Shown here one piece after another: positions 23,699-35,817 of a stretch of DNA of 64,000 nt. Both the position numbers and the translations under genes were made by a program. The notes below the pieces were generated by a model that was not told the DNA's origin, searched no databases, and saw only the letters and a program-made list of their open reading frames with translations. The stretch is from Anisodus tanguticus. Its lineage: Eukaryota; Streptophyta; Magnoliopsida; Solanales; Solanaceae. Each line of letters begins with the position of its first letter. Position 1 is the first letter of the stretch. The stretch spans positions 15,376,954 through 15,440,953 of the forward strand of contig CM067543.1 of the NCBI GenBank assembly GCA_034509755.1, given 5' to 3'.

Positions 23699-24212
23699 AA
23701 TTATCATAGATTCTTCTATGGTTCTACCTATATGTTACCTTCAAAAGAGTGTTAGAGAATTCCTCCTACATATCTAGTGTCTCCCTTATAGTTGTGATTT
23801 GTACTATCATATCAGATCTGTGTTTTTGGTCTATTAATTCATTAGTTTGGCTGTATTCTTACAATTTGATAAAAAAGAGGAAACAATAATAAGGAAGAAT
23901 AAATACTTCCATAATAACTATGTGTTCTGGCTTACTAGAAACTAGATTACTGCAATTTTAATTGCATGCCGGTGAAAATTCATCTCTGCTTTAATTGCTT
24001 TCAAGAGTGCATGACAGTAAGTGGTAGAAAAATTGTGATATGTCATAAATGAAGCTTGGGAGAGGGTGGCGAACTAGATGTTGTCCAGAAAAGTTTCTAA
24101 CTTGAATAATTTCACTTTCATGCCATGGCTTGTCGTAATATCAGTAAAATGTGTATAACATCATAGGAAAGGTTTCTCATTGGTGATTTTCCAAATGCTT
24201 CTATATTTTCAG

Positions 24213-24314
24213 CTACCACTTTTGAGATGGAAGAGATTTGATGTGGTTGCTACATTGTGCATCTTTGTTGTACCAGCGGTGATAGTTTAGATAGTTTTTT
24301 ATTTACATATTCAG
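24213..24314 (+). pseudogene. HPT (VTE2-1)-like: Homogentisate prenyltransferase-like pseudogene, exon a
   Basis: A 34-codon exon bounded by a tttcag acceptor and a CAG/gt donor. It reads LPLLRWKRFDVVATLCIFVV then PAVIV-stop-IVFYLHIQ, the transmembrane segment after the first catalytic loop of plastid homogentisate phytyltransferase (UbiA family, vitamin E synthesis at the inner envelope). A TAG at 24288-24290 replaces the usual Gln and ends the frame. The exon with the first Asp-rich motif (NQxxDxxxD), the transit peptide and the preceding exon are not found upstream in the window. The next exon follows 450 bp away in the correct order and phase. Confidence 0.85.
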
Positions 24315-24764
24315 GTCTCTGCTATTTCTACAATTTATGCATATCTTTTTGTTTTGTCCACAGAGAATGTGTAGATCAAAGTATTTATTGTGCCATATGA
24401 AGACATAAATTCAAGTAGTATGGCTGTCAGAAAAAGTATGATGTAATTGATAAGGACCAAAAACCTTGTATCTGTTATGGGATGTTTAGACTTCATTTAT
24501 CTATGAAAAAAAGTGGGAAAAAAGAAAAAAAATGAAGTGATTTGCTAGGTCATGTGGAAAACTCATATCTATTTCCTTGTGCATTGTTCCTACTCGTTGC
24601 ATTTAAAACTGTTCAAGGTTAACAAATACGTATTTGTTTGTCTATTGTAAATATATATTCATGTTTACTAAAAATGAGTCAAATATAAATAGAGTAGTAG
24701 ACTACCTGGATCACCTTTTATTTCTGGTGCTCTCATTTCCTGACAAAAGTATTTAAATTTTTAG

Positions 24765-24860
24765 ACTTATGTACACAGAAGACCAGCTGTCCTTTCAGGA
24801 CCTTTGATATTTGCAACAACATTTATGAGCTTTTTCTCAGTCGTTATAGCATTATTCAAG
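24765..24860 (+). pseudogene. HPT (VTE2-1)-like: Homogentisate prenyltransferase-like pseudogene, exon b
   Basis: A 32-codon exon between a ttttag acceptor and an AAG/gt donor. It reads TYVHRRPAVLSGPLIFATTF then MSFFSVVIALFK, very close to the conserved membrane segment of plant HPT that leads into the second Asp-rich motif. This exon is open and looks undamaged. The next exon of the family, which starts with that motif, lies at 51251, so the intron that begins here spans about 26.4 kb, most of it transposable elements. Confidence 0.9.
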
Positions 24861-25099
24861 GTGAATATTTGCTCTCTAAACCTGATTACATAAAAGATAC
24901 ATTTTTGTTTAAATCTTTAATAGATCAGAGACTTATTTATAATCCATAAGAAGAAATTACTGCTATGGAGGACTAGGCGTTCTTTGATTGGAAGAAACAA
25001 ATGTGAGTCTGGTTCATTACTTTGCTTACACATAAAAAACTAATCGGAGAATTCACTTCTCAATCATCTAGTCTCTAAGTATTGTATTTTGTTTTTGAT

Positions 25100-25640
25100 C
25101 AGGTAAACAGATTTCATTTCATAAACCAAAAGGCTAAAATCGGCCGTATACAATAAGTATACCAAAAAGTAAAGAACCTACAAAGAGATATGGTTCTTTG
25201 AAAAAGACACACAATCCTCTATATAACTCGGGACTACATGAGTGCACCAAAAATAAATAAGGGATCGGAGACTACTCCTCAACTCTCCAAAACTCATTTC
25301 TACCCCTTCAAAAGCTCTCCTATTTCTCTCCCTCCATATGATCCATATCAAAGCCAGAGGAACAACATTCCAGGCCCTGCTCTTTCTTCTGCTTCTTCCA
25401 GATTTCCAGCAAAACCACAGGTCCTTCACAGACCTTGGCATCACCCAAGACATACCAAACCAACTGAACATACCCCACCACAATATCCTAGCCAAGCTGC
25501 AGTGTAGTAAAAGGTGATCTACATCTTCGCCCCCATTCTTGCATAGGTAACACCAGCTGATACAAACAACCTTTCTTTTCCTAAGATTTTTCGCTGTCAA
25601 AATCACCCCTCTAGCAGCTAACCATGTGAAACTCTAGGTA
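25100..25640 (-). mobile_element. L1-type LINE 3' fragment with zf-RVT domain
   Basis: 5'-truncated L1 end. The 142-codon open part (25606-25178), with a few codons more to about 25640, encodes FTWLAARGVILTAKNLRKRK, a zinc-binding CYLCKNGGEDVDHLLLHC (zf-RVT, usual at the C-terminus of plant L1 ORF2), then PLALIWIIWRERNRRAFE and FWCTHV. The 3' UTR runs left to 'tagccttttggtttatgaaatg' (element strand) near 25120 and an A-rich end near 25085-25100. RT and endonuclease are absent, as in ordinary 5'-truncated LINE insertions. It sits in the intron after prenyltransferase exon b, antisense to the gene. Confidence 0.85.
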
Positions 25641-26092
25641 GTGTATGTCCAACTACGTAGCACGGACCATGCAAACATATTTGTTTTGGAGGTGCCTTTG
25701 TTTTCTAAGAGTCTGGTAAAACTGTTATGTATATTAACCCATCTAAAATTCAAACAACCTAGTTAGCCTCCTAGCATGAAGATATCTCGGCATAAAATAT
25801 AAAAATCAAATTGAATGTACTATTAAAATAGAAACTTCAGAAATGAGAGCATTATATATCACAAAATGTGATACAAGAGTTAGTGGATGACATCTATCCA
25901 CTAATATTATGAAAATGGATGTGATACCTTTAACTAATTTAAAGAATCAGCTAGAAGATAAAAGAGCAAAAAAGAGGGCTAAAGTTATGATGAACTTGAA
26001 CAAGTAACAATTGTATGCAATGTTAGATCCATACATTTTATTGAATGCCACTTCACTACATGTTTTCACTAAAATCTATGTAAAGAGAGGCT

Positions 26093-26234
26093 CGGTGCAC
26101 TAAGCTCCCGTTATGCGCGGGATTCGGGGAAAGGACGGGCCACAAGGGTCTATTGTACGCAGTCTTACCTCATATTTCTGCAAGAGGCTGTTTTTTCGGC
26201 TTAAACCCATGACCTCCTGGTCACATGGCAACTG
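26093..26234 (-). mobile_element. SINE fragment (tRNA-derived, Pol III)
   Basis: Element strand: a B-box-like 'ggtcatgggtttaagcc' followed by 'acagcctcttgcagaaat', 'taagactgcgtacaatagac' and a tail 'cgcgcataacgggagcttag' plus 'tgcaccgagcc'. This is a SINE consensus I recognise from Solanaceae genomes. The 5' part with the A box is missing beyond 'gttgccatgtgacc', where the sequence turns into an inverted partial copy (see the palindrome entry). Length about 140 bp against roughly 180-200 for full copies. Confidence 0.65.
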
Positions 26235-26253
26235 GAGGTCATGGGTTCAAGCC
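26198..26253. repeat. Palindrome: head-to-head SINE B-box arms
   Basis: Arms 26198-26217 and 26234-26253 are 20 nt each and complementary at 19 of 20 positions, separated by 16 nt. Each arm contains the SINE B-box region, one on each strand. Confidence 0.85.
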
Positions 26254-26464
26254 ATAAATAAAACAAAACTAAGCACTTCATCTTACTAAAAGCTATGTAA
26301 CTCTTGTTTAAATTTATTAATTCAGTTTGTAACGACTACTAGCCATAAACAGATTTTTCTTGAGAAGGTAACAATTGTTATATTTATCCAAAAAAGAATG
26401 CACCAACTTAATGCAGTCCAGACTAATTACAAAAGGCTATAGATCAGTATCCTATTCATTTAGT

Positions 26465-28385
26465 TCACAAGGTTCCTATAACATCTACAAAGGATTCATG
26501 ATCTTCCATATATTTATGTTTACACCAAAAATATAACAAAACTAAGCACTTCATCTTCATGTTCTGGATGGAGTTGCATTTGTTGTCAAAGCATCTTCGA
26601 TTCCTTTCCTTCCACGTTGTCCACAAAATACAAGCAGGGATAATTTTCCATCTTTCCTTCTCTGTAGCTAGACTACTATAACTGTTCCAGTTCTCCAAAG
26701 TCTCCAGAATACTTCCAGGCATTACCCACAAAAGTCCTTTCAGGTTTATCAAGATCCTCCATAAGTGACTTGTGGTTTTGCAGTGTAAAAAAAGATGATT
26801 AATTGTCTCTGACTCCTTTCCACACAGAAAGCATGTTGAACACAAATGTATATTCCTTTTTGCTGAATTATCCTTAGTTAGCACAACATTTCTAGCTAGT
26901 AGCCAAGTAAAGCATGCTACTTTATATGGGATTTTGGCCTTCCAAATCAGTTTCCAAGGCCAACAGTCAATCTGATACATTGTATTCTCGGTAAGCTCCT
27001 TTAATAGTGTAAGTACCTTGGCTATTGCTACACAGTCTTCAGAAGTGGAAACTCCTTTGAACTGTTCCAAAGAGGGATAGAAACTTGTTAATGTGTCAAT
27101 CTCCCAGTTATTAAGCAACCTCCTGTAACTCAATCTCCCGCCTTGGTTGTCCCAAACCTCTCCAACTGTTGAATTTTGTTGTTGATTCAAATTATAAATA
27201 TTTGAAAATAGTTCCTTCAATGATCTTTGCCCTAACCATTTTTCTTCCCAGAAAGAAATCCTCCCACCATTTTCTACTTTGAAGTAAGAGTTGTTCTTGA
27301 ACTTTGACAAAAGATTCCTGATTGATTTCCAAATGCTAACACCGTAGGGGTTGACTACTGTCTTTGTCATCCAATTTCCCTCCATCCCATATTTCTAACT
27401 GATAACATTTTTCCACAAGGACTGCTCATTTGAGACAAATCTCCATAGCCACTTCATCATGAGGTTGTGATCCTTCTTCCTAACAGTAAGTGCATCCCAT
27501 TTAACTAGATGGAAATTTTTGGAATCACAGTTGCCTTTCCACAAGAAGTTTCTTCTCAGAGCATCCATTTGTTTCACTACACTTACAGGAACTGGAAAGA
27601 TAGACATCATGTAAGTTGGCAGCATATAACACACTATTTATTAAGGTCAATCTACCTCCAAAAAAGAGGTATTGACTCTTTCAATTCACCAGCTTCTTTT
27701 TACATTTTTCCAAGACACTATTCCATAGTTCCTTGGACTTGCTCTTTGCCCCCAATGGCATCCCTAAGTATATTGTGGGAAGCTCACCAACTCTTTCTCC
27801 AAGTATTCCAGCCAACATATTCATATTCGTTACCTCATTAATAGGATATAAGAAACTCTTATTCCAATTGATGTGTAACCCAGAAATAGCTTCGAACAAA
27901 ATAAATATTACCCTCAGAATTTTCAATTGTTCAATCTCGGCATCACAGAGTATCAAAGTGTCGTCTGCATACTGGAGATGAGATATTTCCAGGTTTTCAC
28001 CAGACCTAGTAGAAACATTAAAGCCCATTATCTAACCGTTTGTTTGAGCAGTCTTCAGCATATCATTAAGACTTTCCATTGCGATGATAAACAAGAAAGG
28101 GGACAAAGGGTCACCCTGTCTCAAACCTCTTTGAGAAGAGAATAAACCTATTGATGAACCATTAACCAAGATAGAGAATTTAACAAAACTTATGCAAAAC
28201 TTGATCCATTTGATCTATCTAGAATCGAAACCCATCTGCCTCAGAATTTCAAGCAAAAAATTCCAGTTTAGATGGTTATAAGCCTTATGAATATCTAAAT
28301 TCCAAAGTATTCATGGATTACCACTTTTAAGTCTTGAATCCACGCACTCGTTGGCAATTGAAATAGCATTCATGATCTATCTCCC
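26465..28385 (-). mobile_element. L1-type LINE, 3' half (RT and zf-RVT), broken
   Basis: Minus-strand ORF2 of a plant L1, reading leftward. RT begins near 28380 with GR-stop-IMNAISIANECVDSRLKS, then IHKAYNHLNWNFLLEILRQM, LRQGDPLSPFLFIIAMESL, and the active site SHLQYADDTLI in the open piece 28028-27681. A second piece (27634-27395) has ALRRNFLWKG, and the 306-codon piece 27385-26465 has SIWKSIRNLLSKFK, FWEEKWLG, WPWKLIWKAKIPYKVACFTW, the zinc motif CFLCGKESETINHLFLHC and WTTWKERNRRCF. The YADD pair is intact, but the first catalytic Asp region reads KAYN instead of KAYD. Frameshifts and stops split it. It lacks endonuclease and ORF1, and its 5' end abuts an RTE LINE. Confidence 0.9.
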
Positions 28386-30170
28386 TACACTACTCCACCA
28401 ACCTCCTAATAAGATGAATGGCTTCAGTAGTCGAACGCCCCGGCATGAATCCAAACTGGTTTTCGGAATAGACACGTCTCTCCTTACCCTCATCTCCACG
28501 ACCCTTTCACAAACTTTCATAGTGTGGCTCAATAACTTGATACCCCTATAGTTGTTGCAACTCTGGATATTACCTTTGTATTTGTACAAGGGAATTATTG
28601 TACTTAACCTCATTCTTCGGAAATTCTTGTTGTCTTAAAAATGACGTTAAACAACTCAGTCAGCCACTCCAAACCTGCCCTGCCTACGCTCTTCCAAAAT
28701 TCAACTGGGATCTCATCAGGCCCGGTCGCTCGTCCCCTGTGCATCCTGCGAACAACACCCTTAACCTCCTCAACCTTAATGTTTTTACAATACCCAAAAT
28801 CTTGGTACCTACTAGAATGCTCCAGATTTTCCAGCACAATGTCTCCATCTCCTTTTTCGTTCAAGAGTTTATGGAAGTAAGACTGCCACCTCCGCCTAAT
28901 ATGTGCTTTCTCCACCAGTACTTTGCCATCCTCATCCTTGATGAACCTCATGTGATCCAAGTCACGGGCCCTCCTCTCCCTTGCCTTGGTTAGTCTGTAC
29001 AATTTCTTATCCCCGTCTTTCTCCTCTAATTCTATATACAGGCATTCAAAATCCACCGTTTCGCTACCGTAACTGCTAGCTTTGCCTCATTCCTCGTCAT
29101 CTTATACAGTTTCCTATTCATCCACTTTTCCACCTCATCCTTGATTTCTACCAATTTCGCATACGTCGCTTTCTTTGCTTCCACCTACTCTTGAACTTTA
29201 TCATTCCACCATTAGTCCCCTCGATGCCCACCACAGTTACCCCACGAGGCCCCTAGCACTTCTCTAGCTATCTCCCGAATGCAACTGGTCGTCCTATCCC
29301 ACATACCTATCGCATCCCCACTACTCCCCCAAGCCCCCTTGGCCATCAACGTCTCCCACATATCATTTGCACTAGCCATGGTCAAACTCCCTTATTTGAT
29401 TCTTAACCTGTCATCCACAACCCTCTTCTTCTCCATCTTGATCTCCAAATCCATCACCAAAAGCTTATGTCGGGTTGTAAGATCCTCCTTCGGAATAACC
29501 TTGCAGTCTTTACAAAGACTTTTCTCAACCTTCCTAAGGAGCAAAAAGTCTATCTGAGTCTTAGCCACCGAACTACGGAAAGTCACCAAGTGTTCCTCCT
29601 TCTTCAGGAACCTCGAATTGGATATCACCATCCCACAATCTATAGCGAACTCCAAAAGTGAGACGCCTCCTCCGTTCCTGTCCCCGAGTCCAAAGCCTCC
29701 ACGCACATCATCATAACCCCCCGGAAGTGACCCGATATGTCCATTGAAATATCCTCCTACAAATAACTTCTCAATGGGTGGTATACCTCCCACCACTTCA
29801 TCTAAATTCTCCCAAAAGCGTCTCTCCTCCTCATCCAAGCCCGCATGCGGCGCATAAACACTAATAATGTTCATAGTGAACCCTCAAACTACCAACTTAA
29901 TCGCCATCATCTTGTCATTGACCCTCATTGCCTCTACCACCTGATCCCTTAGCTCACTGTCTACCAAAATGCTTACCCCATTCCTATATTTCGACCTACC
30001 CGAGAACTATAACATATACCCATCTACATCCTTAGCCTTAGGTCCTACCCATTTGATCTCCTAGACACAGGCTATATTAATCCTCCTCTTCTTAAGAATC
30101 TGAACTAGCTCTCTTACCCCACTTACCCCCTCCCCCACCAACCCTCGCCCAATTCCTCGACTGAGAACAT
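28377..30170 (-). mobile_element. RTE-type LINE, endonuclease and N-terminal RT, broken
   Basis: Minus-strand RTE-clade LINE. From the right: KKRRINIACV-stop-EIKWVG (endonuclease start, about 30080), then the open piece 29874-29392 with NIISVYAPHAGLDEEERRFW, KLFVGGYFNGHIG, GDRNGGG, LVTFRSSVAKTQIDFLLLR and RHKLLVMDLEI, which is the rest of the EEP endonuclease. In the GDFN motif the Asp is Tyr, so the nuclease should be dead. Next come 29056-28610 (RARDLDHMRFIKDEDGKVLV, GRATGPDEIPVEFWKS) and 28613-28377 (RLSTIIPLYKYKG, NNYRGIKLLSHTMKVCERVV), the N-terminal RT. RT motifs A to E are absent; an L1 sequence begins instead at about 28380. The gypsy element at 30171 interrupts its 5' end. Confidence 0.9.
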
Positions 30171-32135
30171 TGTCACGACCCAAATCGGAAGGTCATGACG
30201 GGCACTCGGACCTTACTTGCTGAGTACCACTAATCATAAATTTAGCATATAACCGTAATTTCTCATAGTCCACGAGTGCCGCCACGAGATACCTTACTGA
30301 CATACCAAGACCGACAAGGCCATACACGACCACCATACATAGGATATCAGTCTACAAGCCTCTAAAGAGTACGTGACATCATAAGGTCGGGACAGGGCCC
30401 CGCCATACCCCAACGCATAACCAAAATATCGTACTACGACTAGACTGCAACTCTGGAATAAATAGGGTGCTCCAACCAGCTGAACCAGTAACCTTCTAGT
30501 GCGGACCATCACCCTGTCTACTTGAGCCTGCGGGCGTGAAATGCAACGTCCAATGACAAAAGGGACGTCAGTACGACTGATGTACCGAGTATATCAGACA
30601 TGAAAAATAGCATAATAGAGACCTGAAAGTAACATGAGACAAGAAACAACCAACCGGTAGAGAATGCCTCTAAGGGCTATAATATGCATAAGTATCATGT
30701 CTGTGTAGAATGCCTCTGAGGGCCATAACATGTATAAGTATCATGTCTATGTAGGATGCCTGAAAGGGTCATAATATGCCTAAATTCCATGCACAATGCG
30801 GTCATGCATATACATATGCGTATATACCTCCATTAAGCCTCTGTGGGCATCTCATCATATCATATCTGCCTCTATGGGAATAATCATTATCGTGTATATC
30901 TGTACCAGCAGCAGGTGGTGTGCGTATATAACTCCTTCCTTTTTCCCATACCCCATACATATATATAATGCATACATATAGTAGAGTATATATAACTCCT
31001 TTGAGTGTACATGAATATAATGCATTAATGATATGATAATAAGACACTATAAGTTTGTCGAAGTGATGTAATATCGCTTCACCTCCGATTAACATTATGA
31101 ATACTAACATCTTTCCCATATACCCCAATAAGGATTTAGGAACATATTAATACATGCTTTGAAAATAGGGATGAATAACATGAACATCCTTAACTACTAA
31201 GAGTAGAATCATTTATGAGACAATATTACGTTTACGTTTCATACTTAGAACATGCCAAAAGAAAGAAGAATTCGCCTTAACATACCTTAGCCATTTTGTG
31301 TCCACAATACAACTAATGCAGCCCGTAATGCATCACAATTTTATTTTCCAAGAAACTCTCATCTTCCACCTTACCTCACTTCAAAAAAATCTCCAATTGT
31401 TATCATCTGGAGGAAACCAACTTCGGCATGACCTCTATGTCATTCTTCGTGTTTTGCTTCCATCGTAGAACTTCTTCTTTCTATGAAGAGAAAATATATC
31501 ATTTCCCACATATGAACACATTGCTTTCAAGAATAAATTCATGTTGCTGCCAACACTAATTCGTTGTGTAACTATAATTTTCTAAGAGAGAGGATATTCC
31601 ATAATCCCTCTAATGCTCTTCAGAAAAAATGGCTTGCTGTCCATTTCTTCTTTTGAAATTCCTAAGAGAGGTGACAATTCAAAAAATACTACTCTTACTA
31701 ATTTTGTGGGTTCCACTTATATAGATCATCCTTTCCATACTTGCTTTCAATATAAAAGTGTCAGCATATGTAGTATATGCATAGTCATAATATGTTATCT
31801 TCCATTTTTGACACGTGGAAAGCATTTTGCTCCACTTATCATCTACTCCATATTAACTTAAATAATACTCATCCTTTAACACACTTCATATACTCAATGT
31901 CATAATCGTGTGATACAGCACTAGTCGATAACCTCTTTTGACACACACCGAATATTATTTTCAATTCCCGTCGTCACACTTCTTAAGTCATAAATTATTT
32001 TGGGACCGCATTCTTTTATATACTAAGCTTCTTTATTTGCATACATGAATATATGACCAAAAATCCTCCAACGCTCAAGTCTATTTACATACGTCTGGCG
32101 ATTCAAACCATGGCCCGAAAGTACAGGGTGTTACA
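30171..32135 (-). repeat. 3' LTR of the Tekay/Del-type element
   Basis: Plus strand begins TGTCACGACCC-like and ends GTGTTACA. It matches 36339-38331 from end to end. A unit of about 49 bp with 'gaatgcctctgagggccata' is present about three times (30658-30790), against about two in the other LTR. Confidence 0.93.
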
Positions 32136-32150
32136 TCATTTCCCCCTTAG
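32136..32150 (-). other. Polypurine tract of the Tekay/Del-type element
   Basis: Element strand ctaagggggaaatga, directly adjacent to the 3' LTR. Confidence 0.85.
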
Positions 32151-32418
32151 AAACATTCATCCTCGAATGTTGGGGTGACATATCTAATCCCTGTCAGGTA
32201 GCCCGGAAACACAACTACTGCTTCACGGAGCCGTATAATATAACATATATCATTATATTAAATCTCATATGATTATCAAGCATTAATCATAATAATCTGA
32301 AATAGAACTCACCTCGTGCTTCTCTCGGAACCTCAGCGTTGCTCTAAAATAGGTAAGGATATTTGTGCTTCATCTCCTCTTCCGCCTCTCATGTCATCTC
32401 TCCTACATTCTTATTCGG

Positions 32419-33845
32419 TCATAGAACTTTCATGGAGGCTACTTCTTTAGTCTTCAATTTGCGGACTTGTCGATCTAAGATAGCAATAGAAACCTCTTCA
32501 TATGATAGATCCTCCATAACCTTCATATCGTCAATTCGTGCAATTCGGGAAGGATCTCCAACACACGTTCTTAACATAAAAACATGGAAAACCGGATGAA
32601 CAAATTCTAACTTCAAAGGCAAGTCCAATTCGTAAGCCACTTGGCCGATTCGTCGAGTTATACGATATCGCCCAATATATCGTGGGATGAGCTTTCCCTT
32701 TTCCCCAAATATCATTACACCCTTCATAGGACAAAATCTTCAAAAAGACCAAATCATTCACTTGGAACTCTATGTCCCAACGCTGCACATCTGAATACGA
32801 CTTCTGATAACTCTGAGCGGTTAGCAGCCGTTCTTGGGATAAGCTTCACATTCGTTATGGCTTGGTGCACTAGATCAGGCCCAAATAATTCTGATTCACC
32901 TACTTCGAACCATCCGATAGGAGATCTATATTTCCGTCCATACAAAGCTTCATACAGAGCCATTTTGATACTAGCATGATAACTATTATTATACGCAAAC
33001 TCATTAATAGATAAATAATCATTCCAACTTCCCTTAAATTCCAATACACAAGCTCATAGTATGTCCTCGAGCGTTTGAATCATATGCTCCGCCTGCCCGT
33101 CTGTCTGATGGTGGAAAGTTGCGTTAAGATTAACTTGAGTATACAAACTTTTTTGAAATGATCTCCAGAAATTAGCTATAAATTGTGCATCTCAGTCAGA
33201 TATAATAAAACTAAGAATACCATGAAGGCGAACAATCTCCTTAATGTATAAATTTACGTAGTCCTCGGCTGTATAGGTAGTTTTGACCACTAAGAATTGA
33301 ATAACCCAAATAGAATCAAACTTATGATAAGAGCGAGGTAAACCCCTAATGAAATCCATATTAATCATTTCCCATTTCCACATTGGGATCTCAATGTTCT
33401 GAGTTAAGACGTCGGGCTTTTGGTGCTCTACTTTTACTTGCTGACAATTAAGACATTGAACTAGCAACTCCGCAATGTTCCTCTTCATGTCGTTCCACCA
33501 ATACATACCTTTGAGATCATGATACATCGTAATAGATCCAGGGTGAATGGAATATCATAAGCAATGGACCTACATCATAATCTTATCACGTAATCCTGCT
33601 ACACTGGGAATACACAAATGGACCTTCCACGAGGGTCCCTCTCCCATTATACTCGAAGGTTGCGGTTCTAGTTTGTTAAATATCTTTCAGAATCTTCTCT
33701 AAAGATGGGATCTTCATCATGACGTTCCTTTTCTTTCAGTATGAGGGATGACCTTGCTGTATTCTGAGTCATAGGGCTATCACTATCTGAATCCTCCAAT
33801 CGAACTCCCACTTAGCTAAGTGATGTGTTCCCTCAGGTCAACTTC
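32419..33845 (-). pseudogene. RNase H end and integrase of a Tekay/Del chromovirus, broken
   Basis: Read leftward. Near 33845-33600 broken frames give LARMGVRLED-like wording and the leader to integrase. The open piece 33527-33192 has MYHDLKGMYWWNDMKRNIAE then LVQCLNCQQVKVEHQKP, the HHCC zinc-finger region, and WKWEMINMDFIRGLPRS, containing the first catalytic Asp of the core. 33044-32754 has WNDYLSINEFAYNNSYHASI and ALYGRKYRSPIGWFEVGE. 32727-32419 has KGKLIPRYIGRYRITRRIGQ and LEFVHPVFHVFMLR, the GPY/F and C-terminal region (GPF altered to GRY). The stops and frameshifts between the pieces rule out a working enzyme. A chromodomain, common in this lineage, is not clearly visible at the end. 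Confidence 0.88.
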
Positions 33846-35817
33846 TCTCCTTAGTCCTCACATTAGTCAAGCCGCTTGTGGGTGAATAATTTTATTGTCA
33901 ACTTAGCTTTGTTTACTAATTGGTGTGTTGAAACCTCTTATACTTGCAGTATCTCAATCTTGAACATTTTATGGACAATTTCATCGAATCTAAAGTGCGC
34001 GTATCATCGCAGTTAACTCTTAGTCATGGTCAGAAAGGAATCTCCTTTTTTTCGTACTTTCTCACTACTCGTAATTATAAACAACTTCCTCTATTTACTT
34101 CTTTTGACACTATTCATTCATTTTCTTACTTGTCGTACTCTTTTTAGTTCTAAAAAATTCGGGTATACATACATAATCTCAAACATTGCTCCTGATTCCA
34201 ATCCTTGGTGTTACTACCCCTTAAAAGATGAGTTGTTAACTTATTCCCTCATTCAGTACGTGGAAAATTTTGAAGAATTTTCATTACATGACGTTGGCCT
34301 ACTATATTCAAACCTGGTCATTATACTTAGATTCGAATTCCTTCACTTGCCTCATGTCTAAGACTTTCAGTCAATGGATCTTTGGGAAAAGATTTTCTTG
34401 ATCTCGTTAACCTGTAAACCCATTATTTTTTCTATCTCGTAGAACCTTTGGTCAGTTTAAAAAAATGCTCATAGACATATGTATTTTCCTGACATTTTAA
34501 ATGTCATTATCTCTTGACATATATCTTTAATGTCTACCCTATATCCATAGGCGTCATTGGCCCCTTTTTATCCGTTTAGGTGCTAATCTCGAGCTTTAAT
34601 CACTGTTACTTCTGTGCACATACTTTCTGAGAGGTATGACTGCATATGTTGTGGAACCGATGCTTCGCTTGTTTAAATCAAATTCACGGTGTTACATGAT
34701 CCAATGACTTGTCAAGCTTTCTTGTCTTATCATTATTAGATCTCCCGTCGACCGAGTGCTCATTCCTCTTACCTTTACATTTCCATTTCAAGTTGACTTG
34801 GGGGGTCTCTTATCTCAAAGTATTTCTCATAATATCTTCCTGAACATCAAAGGTTCGTCACCTTTGGCCGAAGAGTTCTTATTGTCCCTCATCTACCATT
34901 GGTCCTTACGCTGTTCTGGAGTAATCATACCTTTGTGAAACCTGCATAACTATAATCTCATTCACCTTTATCCTTCTTGTCGTAATCATTCCTTCTACTC
35001 GTCATTAAACGAAAAATATTTCTGCCTTGATACTTGATCATACCATTCCATTCATACTTATTAATTGTCTTCAAATTTCTTACAATCATTCTTCGATTGT
35101 TCCATAGTTCTCGTCCTCAATTGCCCCCTAACAAGCTATTGTTGTCCAGAGGTTATTTAGAATTGTAACATGCTACACAATGAAGCCGAAGACCTTACGA
35201 GTCCAATACATATAGCATACCTTAGCTTACTAACATTGATACATGTAATTCTTAATAGTACGCGGTATGGCCTTTTACGCACGGACGAGAGGCTTATGTC
35301 CCTTTCCACTACCGTGGATAACTCGATCCTTATATATGACTTGGTCTCACTATTCTGGGTACGTCACTTTACGTGATCTTCTTAAATTTACTGATAGTCA
35401 CTATTCACATGATTCGATGGTGAAAATCCATTCTCGTTAATGATATCCTTAGACAATTCCCAATCTATTATAACATGGTCATTCGAAATGGGGAACATAT
35501 TACATATTCTATCACCATATTAGGTGTGGGCATCCATATCCTTTAATATACTAACATATATAAGTGATCTTAACTACCATTTGGGTTAGAAGCCTCTTTG
35601 TGCCTTTACCTTCATAACTTATCTTTATCAAAATGTCTGATCCTGCAAGAAGTACCGTAAAACCATTCCCTAAAATGGGGTCACTACTCTTAAACATAAA
35701 ATAGGTTAGTACTAAGTCCATAAGAGGTACGTAGATTGGCAACAAAAATAATAACATATTGGCATCTTCGAACTCTTTAAATAGTGGTGATCCCTGACCA
35801 ATAAACACCTTAGGTTA
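33846..35817. other. Unassigned 1.95 kb inside the Tekay/Del-type element
   Basis: The place where protease, RT and RNase H should lie holds pyrimidine-rich plus-strand sequence with only short ORFs on either strand (for example 34026-34361 plus, 35808-35551 minus). I recognise no RT motif, no TIR or LTR, and no repeat structure. It may be heavily decayed pol, replaced filler, or an unrecognised nested insertion. Confidence 0.5.

Noticed and set aside
26093..26234. Considered as a tRNA gene because of the B-box-like sequence.
   Set aside because: No cloverleaf or A box can be formed; the tail matches a SINE.
28598..28993. Plus-strand ORF of 131 codons.
   Set aside because: Antisense of the RTE reverse transcriptase, which has clear protein similarity on the minus strand.
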